28,341 nt of DNA from CAYGVT01 sp964353355 (GCA_964353355.1 CAYGVT010000126.1:1-28341); one strand, 5' to 3'. Positions 1-7,662 are shown, counted from the stretch's first letter. Made by a program: numbers and translations. Notes: generated from the letters alone by a model not told the origin.

Positions 1-90
1 CGACCTCGTTCCCACGGCCAGGATAGGGCTTGGAATGGAATGGTCCGGGACGATCGAGCTCTCTTCCGACCTGCTCGCGGCCGCTGGCAT
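1..90 (-). CDS. Possible N-terminus of a gene running off the left edge
   Basis: On the minus strand an ATG at 90-88 opens a frame that stays open for 30 codons to the window edge (MPAAASRSEESS..., ending ...ILAVGTRS). Most third codon positions are G or C, like the other genes here. An AT-rich stretch at 105-125 supplies a plausible TATA element about 25 bases before the ATG, which would make the transcript leaderless, as seems common in this window. No family can be recognised from 30 residues. The call rests on the promoter-ATG spacing and codon use only, and could be wrong. Confidence 0.3.
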   Translation of the reverse strand, partial: MPAAASRSEESSIVPDHSIPSPILAVGTRS

Positions 91-171
91 CGGTGTATCA
101 TCGCAATATTTTATTTTATTTACGATTAATAGGCTTATTTCCTATGGACATCTTAATATATACCAGGAAAA

Positions 172-272
172 CGGGCCTCCGGTACAGGAATACGGGTGCT
201 CCGGTACGGGTGCCCGGTTGTACGGGCGGGCGGGCGGCCAGGCGGCGGCGGGGGACGGGAGGGAGGGGGGGC
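172..272 (+). repeat. G-rich ~100-bp repeat, copy A
   Basis: This stretch is repeated at 1870-1970 in the same orientation. Both copies begin with an acgg-cctc-cggtacagg series, pass through an identical core (gggtgcccggttgtacggg) and end in a run of G tracts (gggcgggcggccag, then ggcggcgggg and longer G runs). By eye identity is about 80 percent in the first 70-100 bases and fades afterwards, although a weak CTCTG...CCGGTGGGGA echo can be followed to about 400 here and about 2095 in the other copy. The G runs could form quadruplexes. The two copies flank the HEPN/nucleotidyltransferase genes. Confidence 0.7.
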
Positions 273-688
273 GGGCGTACGGGGGGGCGGGGCAGAGGGA
301 TGCCGGCGCAGACCTCTGTGCATATTCCCGGCACGGCATCGAATGACGGGACGCCACCCACCGGTGGGGAGCGCATGGACCCGCCACCCCAGATGATGTA
401 CCACGGCCCCATGGGATCGGCGCTGGGCTGACGCGTGCAGGGCCATGCCGACGGGGACGGGGTCGGCGCATCCGACCCGCCGATGCGCCGAGGGACAAAG
501 GTCAGTGATGGATTGACCTCTGGAAAGGTTAACCATGCGTAGGTGGGCAACGGCCAGGCACCCCGCGTCAAGAACAAGGATTGCGTTCCTAATCATCGTG
601 AACCGGTCTGACTGCACTACGTGTTCCAGGAGGTCATCTCATCGATGCCCATCGCGGAGAGGTCCGCTTGTGCGCTCCTGGCCACGAC
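273..688. other. No convincing gene
   Basis: This stretch holds the fading end of the G-rich repeat and then about 300 bases without a credible gene. Open frames on both strands are GC-driven, Pro/Arg/Gly-rich translations with no family resemblance. A minus-strand frame with an ATG at 617 begins sensibly (MQSDRFTMIRN...) but turns into low-complexity sequence, so I do not call it. Confidence 0.5.
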
Positions 689-1330
689 CTACCTCTCGGC
701 CTCGAGCCAGACCGGGACCTCCTTGAAGGCGCACCTCTTCGACCTCAGCAGCTCCCGGGCCTCGGCCGCGCGCTCCTCCGGTATGAGGAACGCGGTGGGA
801 GCGACGCGCCTGCCCCACCGCCCGACTAGGCCAGGGGAGGAGCTGCTGTAGCTCTTCCTCCCCACCCTGCGCACGACGCGGTAGCCGTGGAGGGCGCGCT
901 GGACGGCCATCTTGTCCCTGGGGGCCATCCCCTTCAGTGTGTACGAGACTAGGACGTGGGGGCTCAGCCGGTCCCTGGGGGCCCCGAGCACGTCCCGCGG
1001 CCTGGCGAACAGGACCACCCCGTCCCTCATCACCTCCCTGAGGAGCGACTGGTCGACGGCCTCCCTCGTGGAGTACATGACGAAGGAGAACGGGTGCGCC
1101 AGCGACAGCCTCGCCGAGATGTCGCCGGCCAGCCGGTGGACCGCCTCGGCCTCGGGCCCGACCTCGGGGTTGCCGTCGGTGTCGAAGAGCAGCAGGACGT
1201 CGATGTCGCTCTTCTTGTGGAACGTCCCGTCGGCGGCAGAGCCGAACAGCACGGCGGCCTCGAGGTCGGGCACCTCGCGGCACCGGAGGGCGAACTCCAT
1301 CACGGCCTGGGATATCTCCTCCGGGATCAA
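689..1330 (-). CDS. Minimal nucleotidyltransferase (MNT) of a HEPN/MNT pair
   Basis: A 213-aa protein with the pol-beta-type nucleotidyltransferase signature: G30-S31 followed by D42-I-D44 (FGSAADG ... KSDIDVLLLF). In HEPN/MNT toxin-antitoxin modules the MNT partner is usually the antitoxin and acts by AMPylating the HEPN RNase; that is family knowledge, not shown here. The C-terminal ~100 residues (from about LSPHVLVSYTL) are an extra domain I do not recognise, so the protein is longer than the typical ~100-140 aa MNT. The start is taken as TTG at 1330-1328, which overlaps the stop of the upstream HEPN gene (TTGA). The frame is open further upstream, but those residues are Arg/Pro-rich shadow of the HEPN gene. 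Confidence 0.8.
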   Translation of the reverse strand: MIPEEISQAVMEFALRCREVPDLEAAVLFGSAADGTFHKKSDIDVLLLFDTDGNPEVGPEAEAVHRLAGDISARLSLAHPFSFVMYSTREAVDQSLLREVMRDGVVLFARPRDVLGAPRDRLSPHVLVSYTLKGMAPRDKMAVQRALHGYRVVRRVGRKSYSSSSPGLVGRWGRRVAPTAFLIPEERAAEARELLRSKRCAFKEVPVWLEAER

Positions 1331-1671
1331 TGCCTGGCCCACCCCCGGACGAGCTCGATTATCTCCAAGGCCCTTCCTACGGTCGGACCGTCCCCCTTCC
1401 CTCCGTGGAAGCGGCCCTGCCTCAGGGACCCCAGCTGCTCGAAGGCGTTCGCGACCTCGTGCGCCCCGTTCTCCCTTAGGAGGGCCGTGGCGCCCGCGTG
1501 CGTGTCGATGTGGCGGCCGAACCTCCGCTCCATGCCGCAGGCGATGAGGTGGTGGCACATGCCGAACGCGAGCTCGACGATGGCGACGACATCCTCCTCA
1601 GGCTCGGAGGTGAGCTTCTCGATGGAATGCCATAGTTCGTCCGCCTTCCTCTGATGGCCGTCAGCGTTCAT
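1327..1671 (-). CDS. HEPN-domain protein, putative RNase toxin
   Basis: A 114-aa, mostly helical protein directly upstream of the nucleotidyltransferase and translationally coupled to it by a TTGA overlap. It carries R84-QGRF-H89, an Rx4H motif of the kind that forms the RNase site of HEPN domains, placed in the C-terminal third as usual. HEPN proteins paired with MNT enzymes are typically toxic RNases held in check by the partner. The assignment rests on size, motif and gene context; overall similarity to a named HEPN subfamily cannot be judged by eye. The ATG at 1671 lies about 25 nt after the expected transcription start. Confidence 0.65.
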   Translation of the reverse strand: MNADGHQRKADELWHSIEKLTSEPEEDVVAIVELAFGMCHHLIACGMERRFGRHIDTHAGATALLRENGAHEVANAFEQLGSLRQGRFHGGKGDGPTVGRALEIIELVRGWARH

Positions 1672-1690
1672 GGTCGGTCCCCGTCCCGGG

Positions 1691-1750
1691 ATTTACTGTT
1701 ACCTGGTAATAGACTTGGTGGTTAATAAGGATTTCTGTTACCCCGTAACA
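1691..1750 (-). promoter_or_regulatory. Promoter with paired dyad operators, HEPN/MNT
   Basis: The minus-strand TATA-like element is the complement of ggttaataagg at 1720-1730. It is flanked by two similar dyads that share the word ctgttacc: ttacc-t-ggtaa at 1699-1709 (downstream, near the expected start of transcription) and gttac-ccc-gtaac at 1737-1749 (upstream, where TFB would bind). Two related dyads bracketing a TATA box suggest repression by a dimeric regulator, perhaps the toxin-antitoxin complex itself. The dyads and spacing are seen directly; the repressor is inferred. Confidence 0.6.
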
Positions 1751-1869
1751 TCTTGGGATTATGGGCATCGAGGGGTCAGAACCAACCTGTGGAGATGTCT
1801 GAATCTCCCTCGAGGACAATGGCCCCCTGCTGTCGAGGGCATTCAATGGGACGGGGATGGAAGGCATAA

Positions 1870-1970
1870 CGGACCTCGCGGTACAGGGACGTGGATGCCG
1901 CGGCATGGGTGCCCGGTTGTACGGGGGGCGGGCGGCCAGGGGGCGGCGGGGGGGGAGGAGGGGGGGCGCG
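1870..1970 (+). repeat. G-rich ~100-bp repeat, copy B
   Basis: Second copy of the repeat at 172-272, same orientation, sharing the exact core gggtgcccggttgtacggg and the following G tracts. It lies beyond the 5' end of the HEPN gene and shortly after the end of the recombinase gene at 2135. Together the copies bracket the toxin-antitoxin pair at a spacing of about 1.7 kb. Confidence 0.7.
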
Positions 1971-2134
1971 GGCGCGCGCCGGAAGGCGACCGTGCGGGGG
2001 GGAGCCCTTTTAGATGGCGGACCGGTGACGGTCAGGGTCCCATCCCCTCCTCTGCACATGATGCCGTGCCATGCCAGCCGGCGGTGGGGAACGGACGGGC
2101 ACGGCTCGCTCCCGACGGACGCGGCACCGCCGTC

Positions 2135-3184
2135 CTACCCCCGCGCCCGCGCCATCTCCTCGCAGATGGCGCACTGGTGGGCCTCGGTCCCGGCGCGCAG
2201 GCGCTCGGGCTTGACATGGACGTACCGCCTCGTGGTCTCCAGGTTCTCGTGGCCGAGGAGCTCGCCCACGACCTCGAGCCCCGCGCCCCTGTCGGCGAGC
2301 TCGGTGGCGAACGTGCGCCTCATGTCGTGGGGGGAGAACCGCACGCCCAGCCTCCTGCCGAGGGCGCAGAGCGAGTGCCCGAGGGTCCTGGGGCTGTACG
2401 GGCGCGCGGCGCCCTTCGAGAAGTGGACCAGCAGGGTGCCTGGGTCAACACCGCCTTTACCCTTCGCGCGCGCGACGAACCCCGCGCGGTGGCCCTCTTC
2501 GAAGGCGCGAAGCTCGCGCCCGACGTCGGGGCCCACGGGCACGGTCCGGGCCTTCCCGCCCTTGCCCTTGCGGACGACGAGGACGCCGTCGCGGATGTCG
2601 TCGAGGCGCACCGCGGCGAGCTCGCCCAGCCGGAGGCCGAGGCCGAAGCCGAGCACCAGGGCCATCCGCTGGACCGGGGTGGCGGCCGCGTAGAGCCGCC
2701 TGCGCGTGGGCTCGTCGACCACCCTCACCGGGCCGTGCCTCGCGGGCGGGAGCGGGAGCCTGCGGCGGCGCCGCGCGACCTGCACCACGTCGTTGCCGTG
2801 GAAGGCGAGGAAGGCTCCCAGGACGCCCACGCGCGCCTGCAGGGTGCAGGGGGCGAGGCCGCCCCACTGCGCCTTGAGCGCGATGATGTCGGGCTCGGTC
2901 CATAATGAGATGTCCCCAGACAGTCCAAGGGAGGTCGCGGCCTTGGCGATGGCCTTGAGGTCGTTGCGCTGGCTGCGGACGGTGGCGGGCGACCTCACGG
3001 TCGCGAGGTCGCGGAGGTAGGCCTCAACGAGGGGCTCCAGGGGATTGCCGGGGGCCGGTGCGGGCGGCGTGGTCGGTGCGATGGGTGCCGCTGGGGGCTG
3101 GGGGTCGTCCACCATGAACCGGTCCAGGGGACCGGTGGAAGCCGCCCGTATACAATCCCCATCTGCCTGTGCTCTCTGCTCCAT
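2135..3184 (-). CDS. Tyrosine recombinase (XerC/D-type integrase), copy 1
   Basis: A 349-aa recombinase with the full tyrosine-recombinase set: R185 (GLRLGEL), a beta-hairpin lysine (K206 or K211 in VRKGKGGK), H286-D-M-R289, H312 (GHENLETT) and nucleophile Y321. Residues 50-145 form the SAM-like core-binding domain. It is closely related to the recombinase at 6585-7625: both begin with 23 residues ending in GPLDRF with a Cys at position 11, and share a D-I-x-L-W-x-EPDI-x-AL block. The C-terminus has a Cys pair (CAIC, 338-341). Such enzymes cut and rejoin DNA at specific sites; here the likely role is movement or inversion of the surrounding cassettes, or a domesticated function. It lies downstream of an AAA ATPase gene on the same strand but has its own TATA box. 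Confidence 0.93.
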   Translation of the reverse strand: MEQRAQADGDCIRAASTGPLDRFMVDDPQPPAAPIAPTTPPAPAPGNPLEPLVEAYLRDLATVRSPATVRSQRNDLKAIAKAATSLGLSGDISLWTEPDIIALKAQWGGLAPCTLQARVGVLGAFLAFHGNDVVQVARRRRRLPLPPARHGPVRVVDEPTRRRLYAAATPVQRMALVLGFGLGLRLGELAAVRLDDIRDGVLVVRKGKGGKARTVPVGPDVGRELRAFEEGHRAGFVARAKGKGGVDPGTLLVHFSKGAARPYSPRTLGHSLCALGRRLGVRFSPHDMRRTFATELADRGAGLEVVGELLGHENLETTRRYVHVKPERLRAGTEAHQCAICEEMARARG

Positions 3185-3221
3185 TGCACATCCAGTCTGT
3201 GGCTATTGACATGTCCGGCAG

Positions 3222-3258
3222 GGCATTAAAAGGTCCATGGGGGGGTTCGGTGAATGTG
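3222..3258 (-). promoter_or_regulatory. Recombinase 1 promoter with conserved upstream box
   Basis: The minus-strand TATA element TTTTAATG (3225-3232) lies about 40 bases before the ATG at 3184. Directly upstream of it, at 3235-3258, is a 24-bp box that matches the box in front of the other recombinase (7675-7698) at 20 of 24 positions, with a six-G core and the invariant end gaatgtg. The shared box could be an activator or repressor site, or a recombinase-binding site. Confidence 0.6.
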
Positions 3259-3272
3259 CGTCGATTGGGATA

Positions 3273-4727
3273 TCAGCATAGCATGAGAAGCAGCCAGAAT
3301 GGGACCTCTAGGATTGGTGGCTCGAGCTTCAGACCTCCCCTGTGAGCAACGAGCCCCAGGGGTGCATCCCATCTCTCGATGAATCGCTCGACGCCCCTCC
3401 GGTCTCGGGGCCTCGATGACCCAGAGTCCTTCACCTCGACGGGCAGCGGCACGCCTGCGAATTCGACGACGACGTCCACCTCGGCGCCCTGGGTCCTCCA
3501 GAACCTGGGCGGCGTGAGGAAGAAGCTGCCCCCGCTCACCTCCAGGGCGCCCAGGTGCATCGCCACCACGTTCTCCATCATCCTGTGTGCCCTCCCGCTC
3601 TTCTCGAAGACCGAGGCGTCCAGGAACGAGGCAAGGGCGTTCGCGAGGGCTGGCGCCCTCATCCTTATCTTCTTCTCCTTCCTCGCGCTCGCACGCGCGC
3701 GGCCAGTGAACTGGGGGGAGAGGACCACGACCCCGGCCTCCACGAGGTAGCCTATGTGCCGTTCCACGGTCGACCGGTCGTGCGCCAGGTCCTGAGCGAC
3801 ACCGCTGGTGTTCAACAGGCATGAGAGCTCGTGCGCGAGCATTCCCGCGAGGTCGCGCATGAGGAGGGGCTCCCTCACTCCGTAGACCTCCTCGACGTCG
3901 CGGGAGAGCGTCGTGTCCATGATCACATCGAGCCTTGAGCGCCTGTCCTCCGGTGGAAGGCCGAGGAGGCCTGGATAGCCGCCCCAGACCAGGTAGTCGT
4001 CGAGCTTGGCCTCGATTGTCGTCCTCAGTCCGTACAGGGCCGAGTGGGCGTCTGCGAGCTGGGCGACGACGGCCTCCACGTCCCCCACCGAGAGCGCGCT
4101 GATAAGAGCCGACCTAATCCTGCCGAGGGCCTCGTGCGGGATGTCGGCGCCACCGATGCGGAGGGTGTCCCTCAGACCGATCGGCCAGACGCGCTGGATG
4201 TGCACCCTCCCCGTCATCGACTTGCCCTGGCCCTTGATCAGGGCCGTGATACTGGAGTCCGAGAACACGAACTTGACAGGCGCGCGCCTGTCCACCCACC
4301 CCTTAAGGACCGCCTCCCAATTCGGGAGGGTGCAGACCTCATCGAGGAACACCCAGACCCGCTCGGGTCCCTCGGTGATGTCCCGACCGAGGACGGTCGA
4401 AGTGTAGATCTCCATGAGCTCGTCGAGGTGACGCTCCAGTCCGGACAAGAGATATGGACGGTCGAGGTCCACGAAGAGCACGTCCTTAGGGCGCACCCCC
4501 TCGTTCTCTATGAGCGAGCGGATGCATTGGTGCATCATGGTCGTCTTGCCCACCTGGCGTGGACCGATCAGGCTTGTTGCCAGCTCGTTGCTCAACGAGG
4601 TCATAAGGACGTCCATCTCCTCCCGGGGCACCAGGTCTCCACGGGCCAGAGGTACTTTACCGCTGGCCCACCAGGGGTTCATGCCCTCGAGGACGAGCTT
4701 AAGCCGGTCCCGCGTGCTGGCATCCAT
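3273..4727 (-). CDS. AAA+ ATPase with DUF4143-type C-terminus, copy 1
   Basis: A 484-aa ATPase with Walker A at 55-63 (GPRQVGKTT) and Walker B at 124-131 (VWVFLDEV), followed by a winged-helix linker and a C-terminal nuclease-like fold: E416-V-D418 and, after a strand, E431-V-K433, the D...ExK arrangement of PD-(D/E)XK nucleases. This is the architecture of the AAA_14/DUF4143 family, abundant in archaea and often near toxin-antitoxin and mobile genes, with no settled biochemical role. The opening MD...LNPWW/MNPWW is shared with the second ATPase at 8012. The start ATG at 4727 lies about 25 bases from a long TATATATATA element, so the mRNA is probably leaderless. The C-terminus is unusually hydrophobic (FWLLLMLC). 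Confidence 0.88.
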   Translation of the reverse strand: MDASTRDRLKLVLEGMNPWWASGKVPLARGDLVPREEMDVLMTSLSNELATSLIGPRQVGKTTMMHQCIRSLIENEGVRPKDVLFVDLDRPYLLSGLERHLDELMEIYTSTVLGRDITEGPERVWVFLDEVCTLPNWEAVLKGWVDRRAPVKFVFSDSSITALIKGQGKSMTGRVHIQRVWPIGLRDTLRIGGADIPHEALGRIRSALISALSVGDVEAVVAQLADAHSALYGLRTTIEAKLDDYLVWGGYPGLLGLPPEDRRSRLDVIMDTTLSRDVEEVYGVREPLLMRDLAGMLAHELSCLLNTSGVAQDLAHDRSTVERHIGYLVEAGVVVLSPQFTGRARASARKEKKIRMRAPALANALASFLDASVFEKSGRAHRMMENVVAMHLGALEVSGGSFFLTPPRFWRTQGAEVDVVVEFAGVPLPVEVKDSGSSRPRDRRGVERFIERWDAPLGLVAHRGGLKLEPPILEVPFWLLLMLC

Positions 4728-4736
4728 GCTGAGGCA

Positions 4737-4773
4737 TATGTGCTACAAATATATATATATTTTGTGGCACATA
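4737..4773 (-). promoter_or_regulatory. Promoter enclosed by a large inverted repeat, ATPase 1
   Basis: The arms 4737-4749 (tatgtgctacaaa) and 4761-4773 (tttgtggcacata) pair at 12 of 13 positions and enclose the alternating AT core that serves as the TATA box. Protein binding to this dyad would directly block TBP, so autoregulation or repression is likely. A separate perfect palindrome, ggcatatatgcc, lies at 4799-4810. Confidence 0.65.
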
Positions 4774-4923
4774 CACCTAGATTGAATATAATTTATTAGG
4801 CATATATGCCAAATTAACCCGACCAGCGACCTGGGGTGATACTGACATCGGTCGCCTAGTGAAGGTCGCCCATGCATCGTGGTCTCTCGTCAGAATCGTC
4901 TCAGTACGGGCGTATATCTCGCC

Positions 4924-4998
4924 TCACCATCTCCTCCACAGCCCCTCGCAGACGCCGCCCTCCTTCACGAGGTCCATCATGAGCTGCCCCCGGGGGGA
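4924..4998 (-). pseudogene. C-terminal remnant of an AbiEi-type antitoxin gene
   Basis: The minus strand reads QLMMDLVKEGGVCEG followed by a short tail and a TGA at 4926-4924. This matches the C-terminal part of the intact AbiEi-like protein encoded at 5833-6414 (QVLVDLKREGGVCGE) in both protein and DNA. A TAG stop lies in frame just upstream at 5001-4999, next to a C6G5 run, so no intact gene remains. The fragment sits just downstream of the AbiEii gene and suggests that an older copy of the cassette, or a duplicated 3' end, has decayed here. Confidence 0.6.
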
Positions 4999-5087
4999 CT
5001 ATGCGGGCCCCTCCCACTTACGACAGGTAGGTAATCGGTTCGGTCCATATGCACAACCTACGCATCGGGCAATCTGGTCATCCGCCC

Positions 5088-5855
5088 TCATCGCCGGAGG
5101 ACGGTCTGGACCGCCGTCTCGACGGTGGCACGGTCGAGGCCGAGGTCCACCGAGGCCTGCTCCAGCACATCGTCCTCTGGAGCGTCCTCGAACGACCGCC
5201 TCACGTCCGGTCCGACCATGAGTGGCCTAGGATTCCCATATAGGCGCAGCGCTGCGATGTCTGCCAGGTCCTTGACCTTCTTGTGCTCCTTGTTCCTGTT
5301 CGGGAACGACCTCAGCTTCATCTGGAGGAGCATCGAGGGCGCTGGCATCCATATGGTCGTCCCGAAGGCCCGTGCCTCGATGCGGTCCTCCGGGGATGCG
5401 AACACGCGCGTGAGCAGAGGCTCGTCTGGAGGGACGAACCCGAAGGTCTCCCGGAAATGATCGGGCACGCTGTCCACGACCAGGTCGACGTACATCTGGA
5501 AGATGCGGTACATGGGGAGCCGCTTCGCGGTCTCCGGGTCGAGCGTCTCGCCGGTCTCGTTGTCGATCTCCTTCATCGGCCGGAAGGAGATGGGGCGGAA
5601 GCCGAGGTCGCGTGTCAGGATGTCCATCGCAGCCGCGAAGGGAGCGCTCCTCAGGTCCGCCATCGCCATCGAGAATCCCAGGTCGATGTCACGTGAGCCC
5701 AGGTAGTTCCGGTTCGTGGCGGCCTTGTAGGAATCGTTGACCAAGAGGTACACCGCCCAGCCCCCCATGAGCAGCACGGGTTGCCTGAGGGGGGCGAGCA
5801 CGGTCTGCAAGTGGCTCCTGGAGATCTCGACCTCATAGTCTGGATAGATGGGCAT
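5088..5855 (-). CDS. AbiEii-type nucleotidyltransferase toxin
   Basis: A 255-aa protein with the AbiEii nucleotidyltransferase layout: G31-G32-W ... G53-S54-R-D56-I-D58-L in the N-terminal 60 residues, and a K/R-rich helix with KLRSFPNRNKEHKK-x-KDLADI at about 178-198, corresponding to the later conserved motifs of the family. AbiEii proteins are the toxins of type IV AbiE phage-defence modules and transfer nucleotides to RNA targets such as tRNA; this is family knowledge. The gene overlaps the 3' end of the AbiEi-like gene by 23 bases, the usual antitoxin-first, overlapping order, so both are translated from one mRNA. All main catalytic residues appear intact. Confidence 0.85.
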   Translation of the reverse strand: MPIYPDYEVEISRSHLQTVLAPLRQPVLLMGGWAVYLLVNDSYKAATNRNYLGSRDIDLGFSMAMADLRSAPFAAAMDILTRDLGFRPISFRPMKEIDNETGETLDPETAKRLPMYRIFQMYVDLVVDSVPDHFRETFGFVPPDEPLLTRVFASPEDRIEARAFGTTIWMPAPSMLLQMKLRSFPNRNKEHKKVKDLADIAALRLYGNPRPLMVGPDVRRSFEDAPEDDVLEQASVDLGLDRATVETAVQTVLRR

Positions 5856-6414
5856 CCAACATCAGCTCGTAGGCCTCGCCGCACACCCCGCCCTCCCTCT
5901 TGAGGTCGACCAGGACCTGGGGGACCGAGGCGACCCACAGGTCGCGGACCTTCGTCCGTCCATAGAGAGCGTGCTCGTCGTGCAGGAGCAGACGCATGTT
6001 GCCTGCACCCACCATGCCCTCCTTCGCAAGGGCCTCCTTCCAGAGGCCCATCTCATCGCCCCTCACGTACAGGTCCCACCTCGAGGGGAACAGGTAGTGA
6101 TGCAGGATGTCGTCCGCGATGTAGGTCGTGAGGGCATAGTCCATTCCAGTGCGCGAGAGCAGGTCCTCGGGCCCCGGGTGGTTGAACGCCCTGTACGCAG
6201 GTGGGGAGCCCGCCGAGGCCCAGTACTCCAGGAGCCCCTTGTAGTCCTTGACCCGCGTGCCCTTGATCTGGCCTTGCTCCTCCATGCGACCGAGGTACTC
6301 CATGGTCCACCCGATGGAGCAGCCCGCCAGCTTGGCAACCCTGTACTTGGTGAGCGAACCACCTGGGTCATTGAGCAGCACGCGGATGATGCGCTCCCAC
6401 TTGATGCCGCGCAT
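5833..6414 (-). CDS. AbiEi-type antitoxin/transcription regulator
   Basis: A 193-aa protein with an N-terminal winged helix (about 1-60: KWERIIRVLLNDP...TKYRVAKLAGCSIGWTMEYLGRMEEQG) and a C-terminal domain typical of AbiEi antitoxins, ending VPQVLVDLKREGGVCGEA. In AbiE modules this protein neutralises the AbiEii partner and represses its own promoter by binding inverted repeats. The gene begins directly at the end of an operator-bearing promoter and overlaps the toxin gene. The ATG at 6414 lies about 25 bases after the TATA element TTTAAATA, so the transcript is probably leaderless. Confidence 0.82.
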   Translation of the reverse strand: MRGIKWERIIRVLLNDPGGSLTKYRVAKLAGCSIGWTMEYLGRMEEQGQIKGTRVKDYKGLLEYWASAGSPPAYRAFNHPGPEDLLSRTGMDYALTTYIADDILHHYLFPSRWDLYVRGDEMGLWKEALAKEGMVGAGNMRLLLHDEHALYGRTKVRDLWVASVPQVLVDLKREGGVCGEAYELMLDAHLSRL

Positions 6415-6492
6415 GATATATCGGTGAACTTGTATGTATTTAAATGTTACCGATATATCGGTGAAAGTGACAATATATAAATCAGACCGATA
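6415..6492 (-). promoter_or_regulatory. AbiE promoter with repeated accgata operators
   Basis: A perfect 14-bp palindrome, accgatatatcggt, occupies 6449-6462. The 14-bp word gatatatcggtgaa occurs twice as a direct repeat, at 6415-6428 and 6452-6465, and a further accgata half-site lies at 6486-6492. The minus-strand TATA element TTTAAATA (6437-6444) sits between the two main sites. One site therefore covers the TFB/TATA entry and the other covers the start of transcription, a clear autorepression layout for the winged-helix antitoxin. Confidence 0.75.
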
Positions 6493-6584
6493 GATTGTTG
6501 GTGATCAGGAACGCCCCATACTATGACCAGCTCGATGGCGGACGGACCTCATGGTCCCTATGTGGTCCGCCCTAGGAACCACCA

Positions 6585-7625
6585 TCACTCCACCCCTTTC
6601 CCGGTCTCTTCGCACACCACCCCCTGGTAGCCGGCCAGGGCCGCGTGCAGCCGTCCCTGCCTCACCTGCACGTAATTCCTCGTGCTCTCGAGGTTCTCGT
6701 GCCCCAGCGCCTCCTGGATGACCTCGATGGCGACGTCGCGCTCTGCGAGCTCGGTCGCGCACGTGCGCCGCATGTCGTGGGCCGAGAACCGCAGGCCGGC
6801 GCGCGCGCCCAGGTCCATGAGCAGGTTGCCAAGGCTGTCCTCCTGGTAGGGGGCGAGACGGTGATGGGTGAGGTGGAGCAGGAGGGTGCCCGGGTCGGGG
6901 TCCTCGCAGCCCTGGGCGCGGGCCCAAGCGACGAGCGCGGAGCGCGGGCCCTCCAGGTAGGCGCGCACCTCCCGCTCGATGGGCTCGGAGAGCGGGAGCG
7001 TCTTCTCGCGCCCGCCCCTGCGCACGACGAGCTCGCCCGCGCGCACGTCCTCGAGCCGGACGGCCGCCATCTCGGCGAGCCGCAACCCGAGGCCGAAGCC
7101 GATGGCCAGGATGGCGCGCTCCATCGGCGTGGCCGCCTCGAAGAGGAGGCGGCGCGCGTCGGCGCCGACGTGGCGCACCGACCTGCGCCTCGGGGGCGGG
7201 AGCGGGAGGCGGCCGCGCCGCCTCATCGTGAGCACGACCTCGTTGCCGTGGAAGGCGAGGAAGCCCCCGAGGACGACGAGCCGCTTGTTGAGGCTCATCG
7301 GCGCGAGGTCGTCCCAGCTGCGCCTGAGCGCCAGGATGTCGGGCTCGGCCCACAGGGCGATGTCCTCCGGGAGGCCGAGCGCGCGCGCGTCGCGCGCGAC
7401 GACGTCGAGCTCCTCGCGGTAGTTGTGGAGGGTCCTCCTGGACCTGTGGGTCGCGAGGTGGGCGAGGAAGGAGTCGACGCGCGAGGGGAGGAGGACGCAC
7501 TCTGATTCTGGGACAGGCCGTGCCTGTGGGGATGGCGGTCCGGTCCCCTCGGTCGCGAATCGGTCCAGGGGGCCTACCTTGGCGGCCCCCGCACAGCCCG
7601 TTCCGGGCGTCGGGGCAGGGCACAT
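6585..7625 (-). CDS. Tyrosine recombinase (XerC/D-type integrase), copy 2
   Basis: A 346-aa paralogue of the recombinase at 2135-3184, with catalytic R182 (GLRLAEM), hairpin K208 (REKTLPL), H283-D-M-R286, H309 (GHENLEST) and nucleophile Y318. The start is placed at the ATG at 7625, not at the upstream in-frame ATG at 7652. From 7625 the first 23 residues align without gaps to copy 1 (Cys at 11, GPLDRF at 18-23), and the TATA element at 7663-7670 would start the RNA inside or after the 7652 codon. The paralogues have diverged considerably in the middle but keep the same active site, so both may be functional with different target sites. The neighbour transcribed divergently is an ATPase. Confidence 0.93.
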   Translation of the reverse strand: MCPAPTPGTGCAGAAKVGPLDRFATEGTGPPSPQARPVPESECVLLPSRVDSFLAHLATHRSRRTLHNYREELDVVARDARALGLPEDIALWAEPDILALRRSWDDLAPMSLNKRLVVLGGFLAFHGNEVVLTMRRRGRLPLPPPRRRSVRHVGADARRLLFEAATPMERAILAIGFGLGLRLAEMAAVRLEDVRAGELVVRRGGREKTLPLSEPIEREVRAYLEGPRSALVAWARAQGCEDPDPGTLLLHLTHHRLAPYQEDSLGNLLMDLGARAGLRFSAHDMRRTCATELAERDVAIEVIQEALGHENLESTRNYVQVRQGRLHAALAGYQGVVCEETGKGVE

Positions 7626-7662
7626 TGCGTTCTCGGTTCCTGCGTGCGACATGCGCCGCGGC

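Noticed and set aside
153..617. Minus-strand frame starting MQSDRFTMIRN
   Set aside because: Good opening residues, but the rest is Pro/Arg-rich and runs through the G-rich repeat; no ribosome site or TATA box. The DRF echo of the recombinase N-terminus is too short to count.
1670..2905. Long plus-strand frame across the recombinase gene
   Set aside because: It is a GC-driven shadow of the recombinase on the other strand; low-complexity R/G/P/E sequence with no family match, while the minus strand has all catalytic residues.
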